Translations under genes and position numbers: made by a program
From: Gammaproteobacteria bacterium
Lineage (GTDB): Bacteria; Pseudomonadota; Gammaproteobacteria; Burkholderiales; Rhodocyclaceae
Reading direction: 5' to 3'
Assembly: GCA_029289235.1 (NCBI GenBank)
Contig: JARFTZ010000046.1
Span: 124,001 to 188,000, forward strand
Length of the DNA stretch: 64,000 bases
Notes under the pieces: model-generated
Seen by the model: the letters and a program-made list of their open reading frames with translations, nothing else
What the model was told of the DNA's origin: nothing
Database searches by the model: none
Part shown: positions 1 through 7,271 of the stretch, one piece after another
Numbering within the stretch: position 1 is the first letter of the stretch
How the letters are laid out: the number at the start of each line of letters is the position of its first letter

Positions 1-689
1 GCGATCACCTGCGCCACGTCGAAACGCAGATGGGGCAAGAGATCGCATTTATTGAGCAGCATCAGGCGCGCGGCACGGAACATGTCCGGATACTTGAGCG
101 GCTTGTCCTCGCCCTCGGTCACCGAAAGGATGACGACCTTGGCAGCCTCCCCAAGATCGAACCCCGCCGGGCAGACAAGATTGCCGACATTCTCGATGAA
201 CAGCAGCGAGGCGGGCGCCGGCGCCAGTTCATCCAGCGCCTGCTGCACGCGCAGGGCGTCAAGGTGGCAGCCCTTGCCGGTGTTGATCTGCTCCGCCCGC
301 GCTCCGGTTTCCCGGATGCGCTCGGCGTCGAGGCTGGTCTGCTGATCGCCTTCGATCACCGCCAGCGGCACGCTGCCCTGTAACGCGGCGATAGTCCGCA
401 CCAGGAGGGACGTCTTGCCGGAACCCGGGCTCGATACGAGATTCAGCGCCAGCACGCCATCCTGTTCGAAACGCAGCCTGTTCGCCGCGGCGAACGCATC
501 GTTCTTCGCCAGGATGTCGCGTTCGACCTGCACCTGGCGCAGCACTATCGACTCTCCACCTCCGGGGTCATGAGTGTGTGAGTGGGAGTGTGTGTGAGGA
601 TGAGCATGACGATAACGCAGACCGTTCGGCCCGAGATGCTCATGAGGAACACCAGCAGCTTCATCGCCACAACCACAGGTTGAACACAT
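1..689 (-). CDS. hypB: Hydrogenase nickel incorporation GTPase HypB (3' end outside window)
   Basis: Cytoplasmic GTPase that delivers Ni to [NiFe]-hydrogenase large subunits together with HypA. Only the first 229 codons are visible; the gene continues past the left edge. Seen: the N-terminal metal-binding CxxCxC motif (residues 2-7, CSTCGC), a His-rich stretch at about 28-40 (alternating H with T/S/P), the P-loop SSPGSGKT at 86-93, the GKGCHL metal site at 138-143 and NKCD at 213-216, which specifies guanine. The ATG lies 3 nt after the hypA stop, so the two are almost certainly cotranslated. The His-rich region suggests Ni storage in addition to delivery, as known for HypB proteins of this type. 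A hydrogenase and further hyp genes are expected to the left of the window. Confidence 0.96.
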   Translation of the reverse strand, partial: MCSTCGCGDEAAGVPHEHLGPNGLRYRHAHPHTHSHSHTHDPGGGESIVLRQVQVERDILAKNDAFAAANRLRFEQDGVLALNLVSSPGSGKTSLLVRTIAALQGSVPLAVIEGDQQTSLDAERIRETGARAEQINTGKGCHLDALRVQQALDELAPAPASLLFIENVGNLVCPAGFDLGEAAKVVILSVTEGEDKPLKYPDMFRAARLMLLNKCDLLPHLRFDVAQVI

Positions 690-692
690 GGC

Positions 693-1034
693 TCACTCCA
701 CCTCCAGCGCTTTCAGTCTCAACTCCCGGCCGCTCCGGAGTTCCACATCACGACCGCCACACGCCGGGCAGTCATCGAAGACCTCAGAAAGAACCACGGT
801 CCGGCGGCATTCCCGGCACCACCCCGTTCCAGGAATCCCGATGATCTCCAGAGCAGCCTCCGCTGCAATCGTCTCGCGCGCGACGACATCAAAACAGAAG
901 CGCATTGCCTCCGCCTCGACTGCGGCAAACGCACCTATTTCGAGGACGACTTTCCGTACACGATGAAATCCCTCCGCCTCTGCCGTCTCCTCGATGAGGC
1001 CGAGCACATGCTCGGCCAGCGACAGTTCGTGCAT
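693..1034 (-). CDS. hypA: Hydrogenase maturation nickel metallochaperone HypA
   Basis: 113 aa, the usual HypA length. The protein starts MHE; the N-terminal amine and His2 form the Ni site in the family. A structural zinc site is visible as two CxxC pairs (C73/C76 and C89/C92). HypA hands Ni to the hydrogenase large subunit in partnership with HypB, whose gene follows after 3 nt. The start lies 15 nt after the dodecin stop; a short inverted repeat (AGGCG-CTA-CGCCT, about 1036-1048) sits directly before the ATG and may affect initiation. No strong Shine-Dalgarno sequence is seen apart from TAAGG, about 15 nt upstream. Confidence 0.97.
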   Translation of the reverse strand: MHELSLAEHVLGLIEETAEAEGFHRVRKVVLEIGAFAAVEAEAMRFCFDVVARETIAAEAALEIIGIPGTGWCRECRRTVVLSEVFDDCPACGGRDVELRSGRELRLKALEVE

Positions 1035-1049
1035 CTCAGGCGTAGCGCC

Positions 1050-1262
1050 TTACTCGTCTTCGATACGGAAACCGACCTTCAACGTCACCTGGAAATGCGC
1101 CACCTTGCCATCAACCACATGCCCGGTGGTCTTCACCACCTCGAACCAGGAAATATGGCGAATGCTCTTCGCGCTGGTTTCGATTGCATTGCGAATGGCG
1201 TCATCAATCCCCTCTTTTGACGACCCGACGATTTCGACCATCTTGTAAACATGATCCGACAT
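1050..1262 (-). CDS. Dodecin (flavin-binding storage protein)
   Basis: 70-aa protein, the standard dodecin size. It matches the family pattern: MSDHVYK at the N-terminus, EIVGSS at 10-15, AI..AI in the helix, then ISWFEV at 37-42, whose Trp stacks on flavin in known dodecins, and a C-terminal strand ending KVGFRIED. Dodecins form hollow 12-mers that bind riboflavin/FMN/FAD and buffer free flavin. The ATG at 1262 was chosen over an upstream in-frame extension because it has a near-perfect GGAGGTGTTC ribosome-binding site immediately before it and because the extension is Arg-rich and unlike dodecins. It lies on the same strand as hypA and hypB, 15 nt upstream of hypA. Confidence 0.95.
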   Translation of the reverse strand: MSDHVYKMVEIVGSSKEGIDDAIRNAIETSAKSIRHISWFEVVKTTGHVVDGKVAHFQVTLKVGFRIEDE

Positions 1263-1294
1263 GAACACCTCCCCATTTTCATCGCTATCGATTC

Positions 1295-1320
1295 GAAGGC
1301 CGGCGTACCTGCCGGCCTTC
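1295..1320 (-). terminator. GC-rich hairpin between small Lys-rich gene and dodecin
   Basis: Perfect 10-bp inverted repeat GAAGGCCGGC / GCCGGCCTTC with a 6-nt loop (1305-1310). It stands between the stop of the Lys-rich small gene (1330) and the dodecin ribosome-binding site. There is no T-run on the minus strand, so it is either a weak or Rho-assisted terminator or an mRNA-stability hairpin. Confidence 0.5.
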
Positions 1321-1329
1321 ACCTGAAAA

Positions 1330-1464
1330 TCAGATTTTTCCGGGGGCAATAACCGGAACAGTACCGACCGGGTGCTTCTTCTCGTGCTTGATCGCCTTCT
1401 TTTCCTTGGGAGTCTTCTCCGCCTGCTTTTTCGGTTCCTTGATGCTTTCCTGAGGTTTGCCCAT
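1330..1464 (-). CDS. Small Lys-rich basic protein, function unknown
   Basis: 44-aa reading frame beginning MGKPQESIKE and ending VPVIAPGKI. The middle is strongly basic (KEKKAIKHEKK at about 20-30). Support for a real gene: a good AAGGAGAG ribosome-binding site about 10 nt upstream of the ATG, a compact frame that ends just before a strong hairpin, and position on the same strand as dodecin and hypAB. Its 5' side abuts the group II intron 3' end at 1560, so the intron now separates it from whatever lay upstream. I do not recognise a named family; short Lys-rich proteins of this look are common in proteobacteria and may bind nucleic acid, but that is a guess. Confidence 0.6.
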   Translation of the reverse strand: MGKPQESIKEPKKQAEKTPKEKKAIKHEKKHPVGTVPVIAPGKI

Positions 1465-1591
1465 GATCCGAACTCTCCTTTGAACATTTAAAGAACGGCA
1501 CTACCGCCTGTTCAGTATAGGACGACAGAGGAAGAGCGGAAACACGAGGAGAAATCGGCATAGGGGGCGACCAATATCGGCCGCGCCCCTG

Positions 1592-1629
1592 CCACACCAC
1601 CCGGCATGCGGGTCCGCACCGGGCGGCTC
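1592..1629 (-). ncRNA. Group II intron domain V (catalytic hairpin)
   Basis: On the minus strand the segment begins GAGCCGCCCGG and closes with CCGGGTGGTG around a GC-rich apical hairpin (TGCGG/CCGCA). The AGC at the base corresponds to the catalytic triad position. It lies 13 nt after the maturase stop codon and directly ahead of the domain VI hairpin, as expected. Confidence 0.8.
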
Positions 1630-1641
1630 GGGAAGTTGAGG

Positions 1642-3096
1642 TTATGAGAGACGAGGTACTCCAAGTCGATCAAAGTAGGCAATGGTCAGTACCGTTTTCA
1701 GTAGCCGATCAGCGTTTCGCCAGTAGCTACGCGCATTTCCAGCCACCCTACACGCCACAACTTCCGGCGCACCGAGGGCTTTCAATTCCCGATACATTGT
1801 CGTGCCGCGCTTCCAGTGCTTGAGTTGGATCGCCCGCAACCGATGTCGCATCCACTCGTCCAGCGTTCGCCAGACTTTCGGCGTTTGCGATAACCGGAAA
1901 TAGGCTTTCCAGCCCAATACATAGGGGCGCAGCTTTTCGACAACTTCCGCCATACTGCGACCGCCTGAGCGCCGGGTCAGTTGCCTGATCCGCTGCCTGT
2001 AAGTCGCCAGCGGCTTCGCCGCCACCTTGCATTTGATCTCGCCTTTCGGCGCTGCCCAGAAACTGAAACCAAGAAACTTTCGTCCGAAGACGCTGGCCAC
2101 CGCACTTTTGGCCTCATTGACCGTCAGATGCAGCTTGCCGTACATCTTCCGGAGCAGGGTCATCACCCGCTCGCCCGCCTTCTTGCTGCGAACATACACG
2201 TTCGCGTCGTCCGCGTAGCGCACGAAGCAATGCCCCCGGCGTTCCAGCTCCTTGTCGACTTCATCCAGCAATACATTCGCCAGTAACGGCGACAGCGGTC
2301 CGCCTTGCGGCGTCCCTTGGTGCCGCGTTACGACGACGCCATCCTGCATGATCCCGCTGTTCAGATAGGCCCGAATCAGCCGGAGTAGTCCGGCATCTCC
2401 GATCCGTTTCTGCAGGCGGCCCATCAGGATGTCGTGATTGACTCGATCAAAGAATTTCTCCAGATCAACATCGACCACGATCCGGCGTCCCGACTGAACG
2501 TAGGCTTGCGCACGAACCACCGCTTCCTGTGCGCTGCGCCCGGGTCGGAATCCATAGCTGTGTTCGCTGAAGGTCGGGTCCAGCAGAGGCTGCAAGACTT
2601 GCAGCAGCGCTTGCTGAATCAGTCGATCCGTTACCGTCGGGATGCCCAGCTCGCGCTCGCCTCCGTCCGGCTTCCGGATCGTGACCCGTCGTACCGGACT
2701 CGGCCGGTACGTCCCCTGCAGCAGCTGCTCACGAATGCTCGGCCACGCCGTTTGCAGATGGCGGGCTGTCTCGGGGATATCCCGTCCATCCACGCCAGCG
2801 GCACCTTTGTTGGCTTTCACCCGCTTCCACGCGTGTTGCAGGTTCTCTCTCGTCAGCGCTGCCCGCAGCAGCGCCGACCCTGTGCTTTCCGTTTCATGTC
2901 GCGGGCGTGTCGCTTCGTCGCTGGCGCTTGCGCGACCGGCTTCACCGCTCACTTTCGGCACCCGCCCCGCTGACGCAGGCATCTGACGCAGGACTTCACG
3001 CATCGACATGGCGTAAGGCACTCCTTCTCGTTCGGCCCTTCGCTCCAGACTGGCAGCTACTATGGCCTCTGCTGACTTCTCGCTCCGTGTCACCAC
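1642..3096 (-). CDS. ltrA: Group II intron reverse transcriptase/maturase
   Basis: 484 aa. The reverse-transcriptase core runs from about residue 80 to 320: the RT0/1 region RENLQHAWKRVKANKGAAGVDG, catalytic Asp in VVDVDLEKFFD (207-217), GTPQGGPLSPLLAN (261-274) and the YADD active site (294-297). The C-terminal third is the maturase (X) domain, ending YFDRLGVPRLS. No HNH endonuclease domain follows, which matches class C-type introns that target single-stranded or terminator DNA. The protein helps the intron RNA splice and reverse transcribes it during retrohoming. The first roughly 70 residues are low-complexity and less family-like, so translation could instead start at the Met at 30 or 32. 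The frame is open and appears undamaged. Confidence 0.96.
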   Translation of the reverse strand: MVTRSEKSAEAIVAASLERRAEREGVPYAMSMREVLRQMPASAGRVPKVSGEAGRASASDEATRPRHETESTGSALLRAALTRENLQHAWKRVKANKGAAGVDGRDIPETARHLQTAWPSIREQLLQGTYRPSPVRRVTIRKPDGGERELGIPTVTDRLIQQALLQVLQPLLDPTFSEHSYGFRPGRSAQEAVVRAQAYVQSGRRIVVDVDLEKFFDRVNHDILMGRLQKRIGDAGLLRLIRAYLNSGIMQDGVVVTRHQGTPQGGPLSPLLANVLLDEVDKELERRGHCFVRYADDANVYVRSKKAGERVMTLLRKMYGKLHLTVNEAKSAVASVFGRKFLGFSFWAAPKGEIKCKVAAKPLATYRQRIRQLTRRSGGRSMAEVVEKLRPYVLGWKAYFRLSQTPKVWRTLDEWMRHRLRAIQLKHWKRGTTMYRELKALGAPEVVACRVAGNARSYWRNADRLLKTVLTIAYFDRLGVPRLS

Positions 3097-3395
3097 GTCG
3101 CCCTTTCAGGCATGAGGCGAGATCTCCCCGGGTAAGAACGCACTCCTTCTCTGCACAACCGCCAGATCTACGCCGCTTCGCCTTGATCACGAGAGCTTCG
3201 CGGTCTCTTGCCCGTTCACCCTGCTCGGCAGCGCCTTCTATCCGGTTCTTGTTCATCGGCTCGCAGATTACGCTCCACGCTTCCTCCCCACGCTCGGTCA
3301 CCCTCACGCAGTTGCGCTTCACTTCGTTCGCTGTGATCAACTTACGGCGGGACTTGCACCCGCAGGAGTGCGCCCGTGCCGGGCGCACAAAAAGG

Positions 3396-3433
3396 AAAAA
3401 CCCCACGTAACCGTCTGATTACGTGGGGTTTTT
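3396..3433 (-). terminator. Intrinsic terminator of the tRNA operon
   Basis: Perfect 15-bp inverted repeat AAAAACCCCACGTAA / TTACGTGGGGTTTTT with an 8-nt loop (3411-3418), followed on the minus strand by a T-rich stretch that ends at the group II intron boundary (3388). It stops transcription of tRNA-Pro, Arg and His and is the recognised insertion context of the intron. Confidence 0.93.
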
Positions 3434-3436
3434 GTC

Positions 3437-3513
3437 TGGGGCGATGTACCGGGCTTGAACCGGTGACCCTTGGAATCACAATCCAATGCTCTACCAACTG
3501 AGCTAACACCGCC
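3437..3513 (-). tRNA. tRNA-His (GTG)
   Basis: Full cloverleaf with encoded CCA (3437-3439). The anticodon loop TTGTGAT gives anticodon GTG. The extra 5' G (position 3513, G-1) faces C73, the identity pair unique to tRNA-His; the acceptor stem is GCGGTGT / ACATCGC. It is the last gene of the Pro-Arg-His operon, just before the terminator. Confidence 0.97.
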
Positions 3514-3520
3514 ATTGTTC

Positions 3521-3597
3521 TGGCGCGCCCGGCGAGACTCGAACTCACAACCCCCGGCTTAGAAGGCCGGTGCTCTATCCGGTTGAGCTACGGGCGC
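3521..3597 (-). tRNA. tRNA-Arg (TCT)
   Basis: 77-nt cloverleaf, acceptor GCGCCCG / CGGGCGC, discriminator G, encoded CCA. Anticodon loop CTTCTAA gives TCT, reading AGA and AGG codons. T arm GTTCGAGTC is intact. Confidence 0.97.
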
Positions 3598-3636
3598 GAA
3601 GCGCGAGGCTTTCGGGAACGCTTACTGCACTAATAC

Positions 3637-3713
3637 TGGTCGGGGCGGTGGGATTCGAACTCACGACCCTCTGCTCCCAAAGCAGATGCGCTACCAGACT
3701 GCGCTACGCCCCG
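3637..3713 (-). tRNA. tRNA-Pro (TGG)
   Basis: 77-nt cloverleaf, acceptor CGGGGCG / CGCCCCG, discriminator A, encoded CCA. Anticodon loop TTTGGGA gives TGG. First gene of the three-tRNA operon, directly downstream of a strong promoter. Confidence 0.97.
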
Positions 3714-3724
3714 AAGAAGCGCGC

Positions 3725-3753
3725 ATTCTACAGATAGCCAGACGAGCGGTCAA
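3725..3753 (-). promoter_or_regulatory. Sigma-70 promoter of the tRNA operon
   Basis: Reading the minus strand: -35 TTGACC (3748-3753), 17-bp spacer, -10 TAGAAT (3725-3730), then a GC-rich discriminator GCGCGC about 10 nt before tRNA-Pro. The GC-rich discriminator is typical of stringently controlled stable-RNA promoters, which DksA (encoded divergently next door) and ppGpp repress. Confidence 0.88.
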
Positions 3754-3889
3754 TCGCGAATCGAGATATTTGTGAAATTTAACGCGTGAATCGTCGGTTA
3801 CGGGGAAACCGCAACGCGATTGCTTGCAGTGGCCGGTCATTTCTGATATTTAATCGCCTCTTTGCAAAAACGTATGGACGGTCTCAAAC

Positions 3890-4315
3890 ATGCCTGAAGA
3901 AACGCTGCACAAACAGTTTGCCCCTTATGTTCCCAAGAAGGGCGAGGAATACATGAGCGAACGGCAACTGGCGCATTTCCGCACCATTCTGGAAACGCTC
4001 AAGGCGGAACTGATGAACGACATCGAGCGGACGGTTCATACCATGCAGGACGAAGCAACGGTCTTTGCCGACCCGAATGATCGCGCCAGCCAGGAAACCG
4101 ACATCGCCATCGAGCTGCGCAACCGCGACCGCGAACGCAAGCTGATCAAGAAGATCGACGAGACGATCGCGCTGATCGATAGCGGCGACTACGGCTACTG
4201 CAGCAGCTGCGGCGTGGAAATCGGCATCAAGCGCCTTGAGGCTCGCCCGACGGCCTCGCTGTGCATCGACTGCAAGACGCTGGAAGAGGTCCGCGAGAAG
4301 CAGGTCGCCAAGTAA
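3890..4315 (+). CDS. dksA: RNA polymerase-binding transcription factor DksA
   Basis: 141 aa, close to the E. coli length. Coiled-coil N-terminal part with the conserved tip FADPNDRAS (D61 and D64, A66), which enters the RNA polymerase secondary channel, and a four-Cys zinc finger (C104, C107, C125, C128). It acts with ppGpp to repress rRNA/tRNA promoters and to activate biosynthetic ones. Divergent from the tRNA-Pro/Arg/His operon, whose promoter looks like one of its likely targets. A hairpin (4325-4346) followed by TTTT and a bidirectional terminator (4366-4397) follow. The Shine-Dalgarno sequence is weak. Confidence 0.97.
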   Translation: MPEETLHKQFAPYVPKKGEEYMSERQLAHFRTILETLKAELMNDIERTVHTMQDEATVFADPNDRASQETDIAIELRNRDRERKLIKKIDETIALIDSGDYGYCSSCGVEIGIKRLEARPTASLCIDCKTLEEVREKQVAK

Positions 4316-4324
4316 TTGTTTGAC

Positions 4325-4353
4325 GCGGCCGGTAGACATCGGCCGCCACTTTT
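4325..4353 (+). terminator. Hairpin with short T-run after dksA
   Basis: Inverted repeat GCGGCC / GGCCGC (4325-4330 and 4341-4346) with a 10-nt loop, then CCACTTTT. Lies 10 nt after the dksA stop; probable first dksA terminator ahead of the stronger palindrome at 4366-4397. Confidence 0.5.
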
Positions 4354-4365
4354 GCATTGCAGACA

Positions 4366-4397
4366 AACAAAAAGGACGCCGCGGCGTCCTTTTTGTT
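4366..4397. terminator. Bidirectional terminator between dksA and pnp
   Basis: Perfect 32-bp palindrome centred on GGACGCCG/CGGCGTCC with A and T tracts on both sides, so it reads as an intrinsic terminator from either strand. It separates the convergent genes dksA (+) and pnp (-), ending 15 nt beyond the pnp stop. Confidence 0.92.
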
Positions 4398-4412
4398 GGG
4401 GGTAATACCGCC

Positions 4413-6545
4413 TTACTGCTGCGGCTGCCCTTCCGTCGCAGCGGCTTGTTGCGCAGCTTCTTCGGCAGCAACCGCCTTCATCGACAGACGGACGCGACCC
4501 TTTTCGTCGGCCTCGAGCACCTTGACGCGCACCTTCTGGCCTTCCTTGAGGTAGTCGGCAACGGCGTTGACACGCTCGTTGGCGATTTGCGAGATGTGCA
4601 GCAACCCGTCGCGTCCTGGCAGGATGCTGACGATCGCGCCGAAGTCGAGCAGCTTGAGCACCGTGCCGTCATAGATCTTGCCGACTTCGACGTCCGCCGC
4701 GATCGCCTCGATGCGTGCCTTCGCCGCGTCGGCGGCATCCCCGTTGACCGACGCGATGGTGATCGTGCCGTCTTCCTGGATGTCGATCGTCGTGCCGGTT
4801 TCTTCGGTGATGGCGCGGATCACGGCGCCGCCCTTGCCGATCACGTCGCGGATCTTCTCCGGATTGATCTTCATCGTGTACAGACGCGGTGCGTAGGTGG
4901 ACACTTCCTGGCGCGGCGCTGCGACGGCAGCCTGCATCTGGCCGAGGATATGCAGACGCGCTTCCTTGGCCTGGGCCAGCGCGACCTGCATGATTTCCTT
5001 GGTGATCCCCTGGATCTTGATGTCCATCTGCAGCGCGGTCACGCCGGTTTCCGTACCGGCAACCTTGAAGTCCATGTCGCCGAGGTGATCCTCATCGCCG
5101 AGGATGTCGGTCAGCACGGCGAAACGGTTGCCTTCCTTGATCAGGCCCATGGCGATACCCGCCACGTGCGCCTTCAGCGGCACGCCGGCATCCATCAGCG
5201 CCAGGGTGGAGCCGCAGACCGAAGCCATCGAACTGGAACCGTTCGATTCGGTGATTTCGGAGACGACGCGCATGGTGTAGGAAAAATCTTCCGATTTCGG
5301 CAAGGCGGCGATCATCGCCCGCTTGGCCAGACGGCCATGGCCGATCTCGCGACGCTTCGGCGTACCCACGCGACCGCACTCGCCCGTCGCGTACGGCGGG
5401 AAGTTGTAGTGCAGCATGAAGCGCTCGCGATATTCGCCGGCGAGCGAGTCGATGATCTGCTCGTCGCGCCCGGTACCGAGGGTGGCCACGACCAGCGCCT
5501 GGGTTTCACCGCGTGTAAACAACGCCGAACCGTGGGTGCGCGGCAGTACGCCGGTACGGATCGAGATTGGGCGAACGGTACGCGTATCGCGGCCGTCGAT
5601 GCGCGGCTCGCCGCCAAGGATGCGTCCGCGGACGATGCGCGACTCGATTTCGAAGAACAGGTTGCCGATCGTGGCTGCATCCGGTGCATCGTCACCTGCG
5701 GTCAGGACCTCAACAGCCTTGGCCGAGATCTCGTTGATGCGCTGCGTGCGCTTCTGCTTGCTGGTGATCCGGAAGGCTTCCTGCAGATCGGCTTCGACAA
5801 GCGCGTTGAGCTTGGCAACGAGCTCCTCGTTCTTCGCAGCAGGCGCCCAGTCCCACTCGGGCTTGCCAGCTTCTTCGACGAATTCGTTGATCGCATTGAT
5901 CACCGTCTGCATCTGCTCATGGCCATAGACAACGGCGCCGAGCATGACGTCTTCCGGCAGGATATCGGCTTCCGATTCCACCATCAGCACGGCGGATTGC
6001 GTTCCCGCGACCACCAGATCGAGCTGGCTGGTCTTCAGTTGGGACAGGGTCGGATTGACCACGTACTGGCCATTGATATATCCGACGCGAGCCGCGCCGA
6101 TCGGACCATTGAACGGGATGCCGGAAACGGCCATGGCCGCCGACGCGCCGATCATCGCCGGGATGTCCGGATCGATTTCCGGGTTGAGCGAGACGACCAT
6201 CGCCACGACCTGCACTTCGTTATAGAAGCCATCGGGGAACAGCGGACGCAGCGGACGATCGATCAAGCGGGAAGTCAGCGTCTCCTTTTCGGAGGGGCGC
6301 CCCTCACGCTTGAAGAAGCCGCCGGGGATCTTCCCCGCGGCGTAGGTTTTTTCGATGTAGTCGACGGTGAGCGGGAAGAAATCCTGTCCCGGCTTGACCT
6401 TCTTGGCTCCGACGACGCTGACCAGAACGACGGTGTCGTCCATCGATACCATGACGGCCGCGTCGGCCTGACGGGCGATCTCACCGGTTTCCAGCGTTAC
6501 CTGGTGTCCACCGTAGGTGAAAGTCTTCTTGGCGATTTTAAACAT
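4413..6545 (-). CDS. pnp: Polynucleotide phosphorylase
   Basis: 710 aa, normal length. Phosphorolytic 3'-5' exoribonuclease of the RNA degradosome. Domain order: first RNase PH fold (about 1-140, with [10 protein letters not shown] at 77-86 and RPLRPLFP), an alpha-helical linker, second RNase PH fold (about 310-540, with FTRGETQ), KH domain around 550-610 ([10 protein letters not shown]) and S1 domain around 620-690, ending in a Gln/Ala-rich tail. The start MFKIAKKTF has an AGAGG site about 9 nt upstream. It follows rpsO on the same strand with a strong hairpin (6634-6668) between, the conserved rpsO-pnp arrangement in which that leader region mediates RNase III-dependent autocontrol in E. 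coli. Confidence 0.98.
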   Translation of the reverse strand: MFKIAKKTFTYGGHQVTLETGEIARQADAAVMVSMDDTVVLVSVVGAKKVKPGQDFFPLTVDYIEKTYAAGKIPGGFFKREGRPSEKETLTSRLIDRPLRPLFPDGFYNEVQVVAMVVSLNPEIDPDIPAMIGASAAMAVSGIPFNGPIGAARVGYINGQYVVNPTLSQLKTSQLDLVVAGTQSAVLMVESEADILPEDVMLGAVVYGHEQMQTVINAINEFVEEAGKPEWDWAPAAKNEELVAKLNALVEADLQEAFRITSKQKRTQRINEISAKAVEVLTAGDDAPDAATIGNLFFEIESRIVRGRILGGEPRIDGRDTRTVRPISIRTGVLPRTHGSALFTRGETQALVVATLGTGRDEQIIDSLAGEYRERFMLHYNFPPYATGECGRVGTPKRREIGHGRLAKRAMIAALPKSEDFSYTMRVVSEITESNGSSSMASVCGSTLALMDAGVPLKAHVAGIAMGLIKEGNRFAVLTDILGDEDHLGDMDFKVAGTETGVTALQMDIKIQGITKEIMQVALAQAKEARLHILGQMQAAVAAPRQEVSTYAPRLYTMKINPEKIRDVIGKGGAVIRAITEETGTTIDIQEDGTITIASVNGDAADAAKARIEAIAADVEVGKIYDGTVLKLLDFGAIVSILPGRDGLLHISQIANERVNAVADYLKEGQKVRVKVLEADEKGRVRLSMKAVAAEEAAQQAAATEGQPQQ

Positions 6546-6633
6546 TGTTACCTCTCGAAAAGTCCATTACGCGCACCCACAACCCCGGCACGCACTTTCG
6601 TCAATACGCCGCAATGGCGAAACTGCAAAAAAG

Positions 6634-6668
6634 AACAGCGGACAACCCGTATCGGGTTGTCCGCTGTT
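6634..6668 (-). terminator. rpsO terminator / pnp leader hairpin
   Basis: 16-bp perfect stem AACAGCGGACAACCCG / CGGGTTGTCCGCTGTT with a 3-nt loop, followed on the minus strand by CTTTTTT. It would end most rpsO transcripts while some read through into pnp. The position corresponds to the rpsO terminator and RNase III processing region in E. coli. Confidence 0.88.
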
Positions 6669-6720
6669 GCTTATTCAAAAACGGAACGATCCCAACCGCA
6701 CCGCGGTTCGGCAAGCAGGA

Positions 6721-6990
6721 TCACTTGCGCAGGCCGAGACGCTGGATCAGAGAACGATACGAATCGACGTCCGTACGCTTCAGGTAATCCAGCAGCGTGC
6801 GGCGACGGCTGACCATGCGCAGCAGACCACGCCGGGAGTGGTGATCCTTGATGTGCTCCTTGAAGTGCCCGGTCAGGTCGTTGATGCGCGCGGTCAGCAG
6901 CGCGATCTGAACTTCCGAAGAACCGGTATCGCCAGCGGAACGCTGGTATTCACTCATGATTTGCGCTTTTTGCGCCACGGTAATCGCCAT
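6721..6990 (-). CDS. rpsO: 30S ribosomal protein S15
   Basis: 89 aa, the universal S15 length. It binds 16S rRNA in the central domain and forms a bridge to 23S rRNA. Hallmarks: [14 protein letters not shown] at about 21-34, [16 protein letters not shown] at 41-56 and the C-terminal [12 protein letters not shown]. The start [10 protein letters not shown] at 6990 is fixed by family length and an AAGGAAAGAGAG site upstream; longer in-frame starts are not S15-like. Transcribed from the strong promoter at 7090-7118, ahead of pnp. Confidence 0.98.
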   Translation of the reverse strand: MAITVAQKAQIMSEYQRSAGDTGSSEVQIALLTARINDLTGHFKEHIKDHHSRRGLLRMVSRRRTLLDYLKRTDVDSYRSLIQRLGLRK

Positions 6991-7089
6991 GTCAAACTCT
7001 CTTTCCTTGAAAAAGCGGCGCCGCCCCGGTTTGATAGAGCAAGCACCCGATGTAGAAATAAACCAGTCTCGCCGGCGAAGCGAGGCGCG

Positions 7090-7118
7090 GATTATATCCC
7101 TCGACCCGACGCGCGGCA
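7090..7118 (-). promoter_or_regulatory. Sigma-70 promoter for rpsO-pnp
   Basis: Minus strand: -35 TTGCCG (7113-7118), 17-bp spacer, perfect -10 TATAAT (7090-7095). It leaves a leader of about 95 nt before the rpsO start, room for the S15 autoregulatory fold known from other bacteria. Confidence 0.85.
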
Positions 7119-7159
7119 AGCGAACTTTCAGTGCTCCCGAAGCGAAGAACATCAATTGA

Positions 7160-7189
7160 TTGACCGCCTCTCGGCAAAGCGGCTACATT
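7160..7189 (+). promoter_or_regulatory. Candidate sigma-70 promoter for the HD-GYP/GGDEF-EAL pair
   Basis: TTGACC (7160-7165), 18-bp spacer, TACATT (7184-7189), about 80 nt upstream of the HD-GYP start. Divergent from the rpsO promoter. Confidence 0.5.
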
Positions 7190-7271
7190 GAGTGAAGACC
7201 TGCCTGACGCAGGGAATTGACGCAAAAACAAACCAGGAAAACCTGCCACCACCACCGGACCAGTAGCCAAC

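Larger units (their letters stand above)
1560..3388 (-). mobile_element. Group II intron, complete, class C-like, inserted behind a terminator
   Basis: About 1.83 kb on the minus strand. The 5' end is called at 3388, where the RNA would begin GTGCGCCCGG, the standard GTGCG boundary, followed by the conserved GGGTGCAAGTCCC segment of domain I. About 290 nt of structured RNA precede the maturase ORF (1642-3096). Downstream lie a domain V candidate (1592-1629, starting GAGCCGCCCGG with an inverted repeat around GGACC) and a domain VI hairpin (1560-1592); the intron ends in ...CCCTAT, fitting the 3' AY rule. The 5' exon is the T-rich tail of the intrinsic terminator at 3396-3433. Insertion just after a terminator stem-loop, together with a maturase lacking an HNH endonuclease domain, is characteristic of class C introns. 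It looks intact and possibly active. Confidence 0.88.

Noticed and set aside
2996-3406. 136-codon frame ahead of the intron maturase
   Set aside because: It covers the structured 5' RNA of the group II intron (domain I) and crosses the intron boundary into the terminator.
4236-6812. Open frame of about 850 codons on the plus strand across pnp
   Set aside because: Antisense to the complete pnp gene, with shadow-type composition and no ribosome-binding site or domain.
6991-7155. N-terminal extension of rpsO
   Set aside because: S15 proteins start at MAITVAQK-type sequence; the extension would overlap the rpsO promoter and leader.
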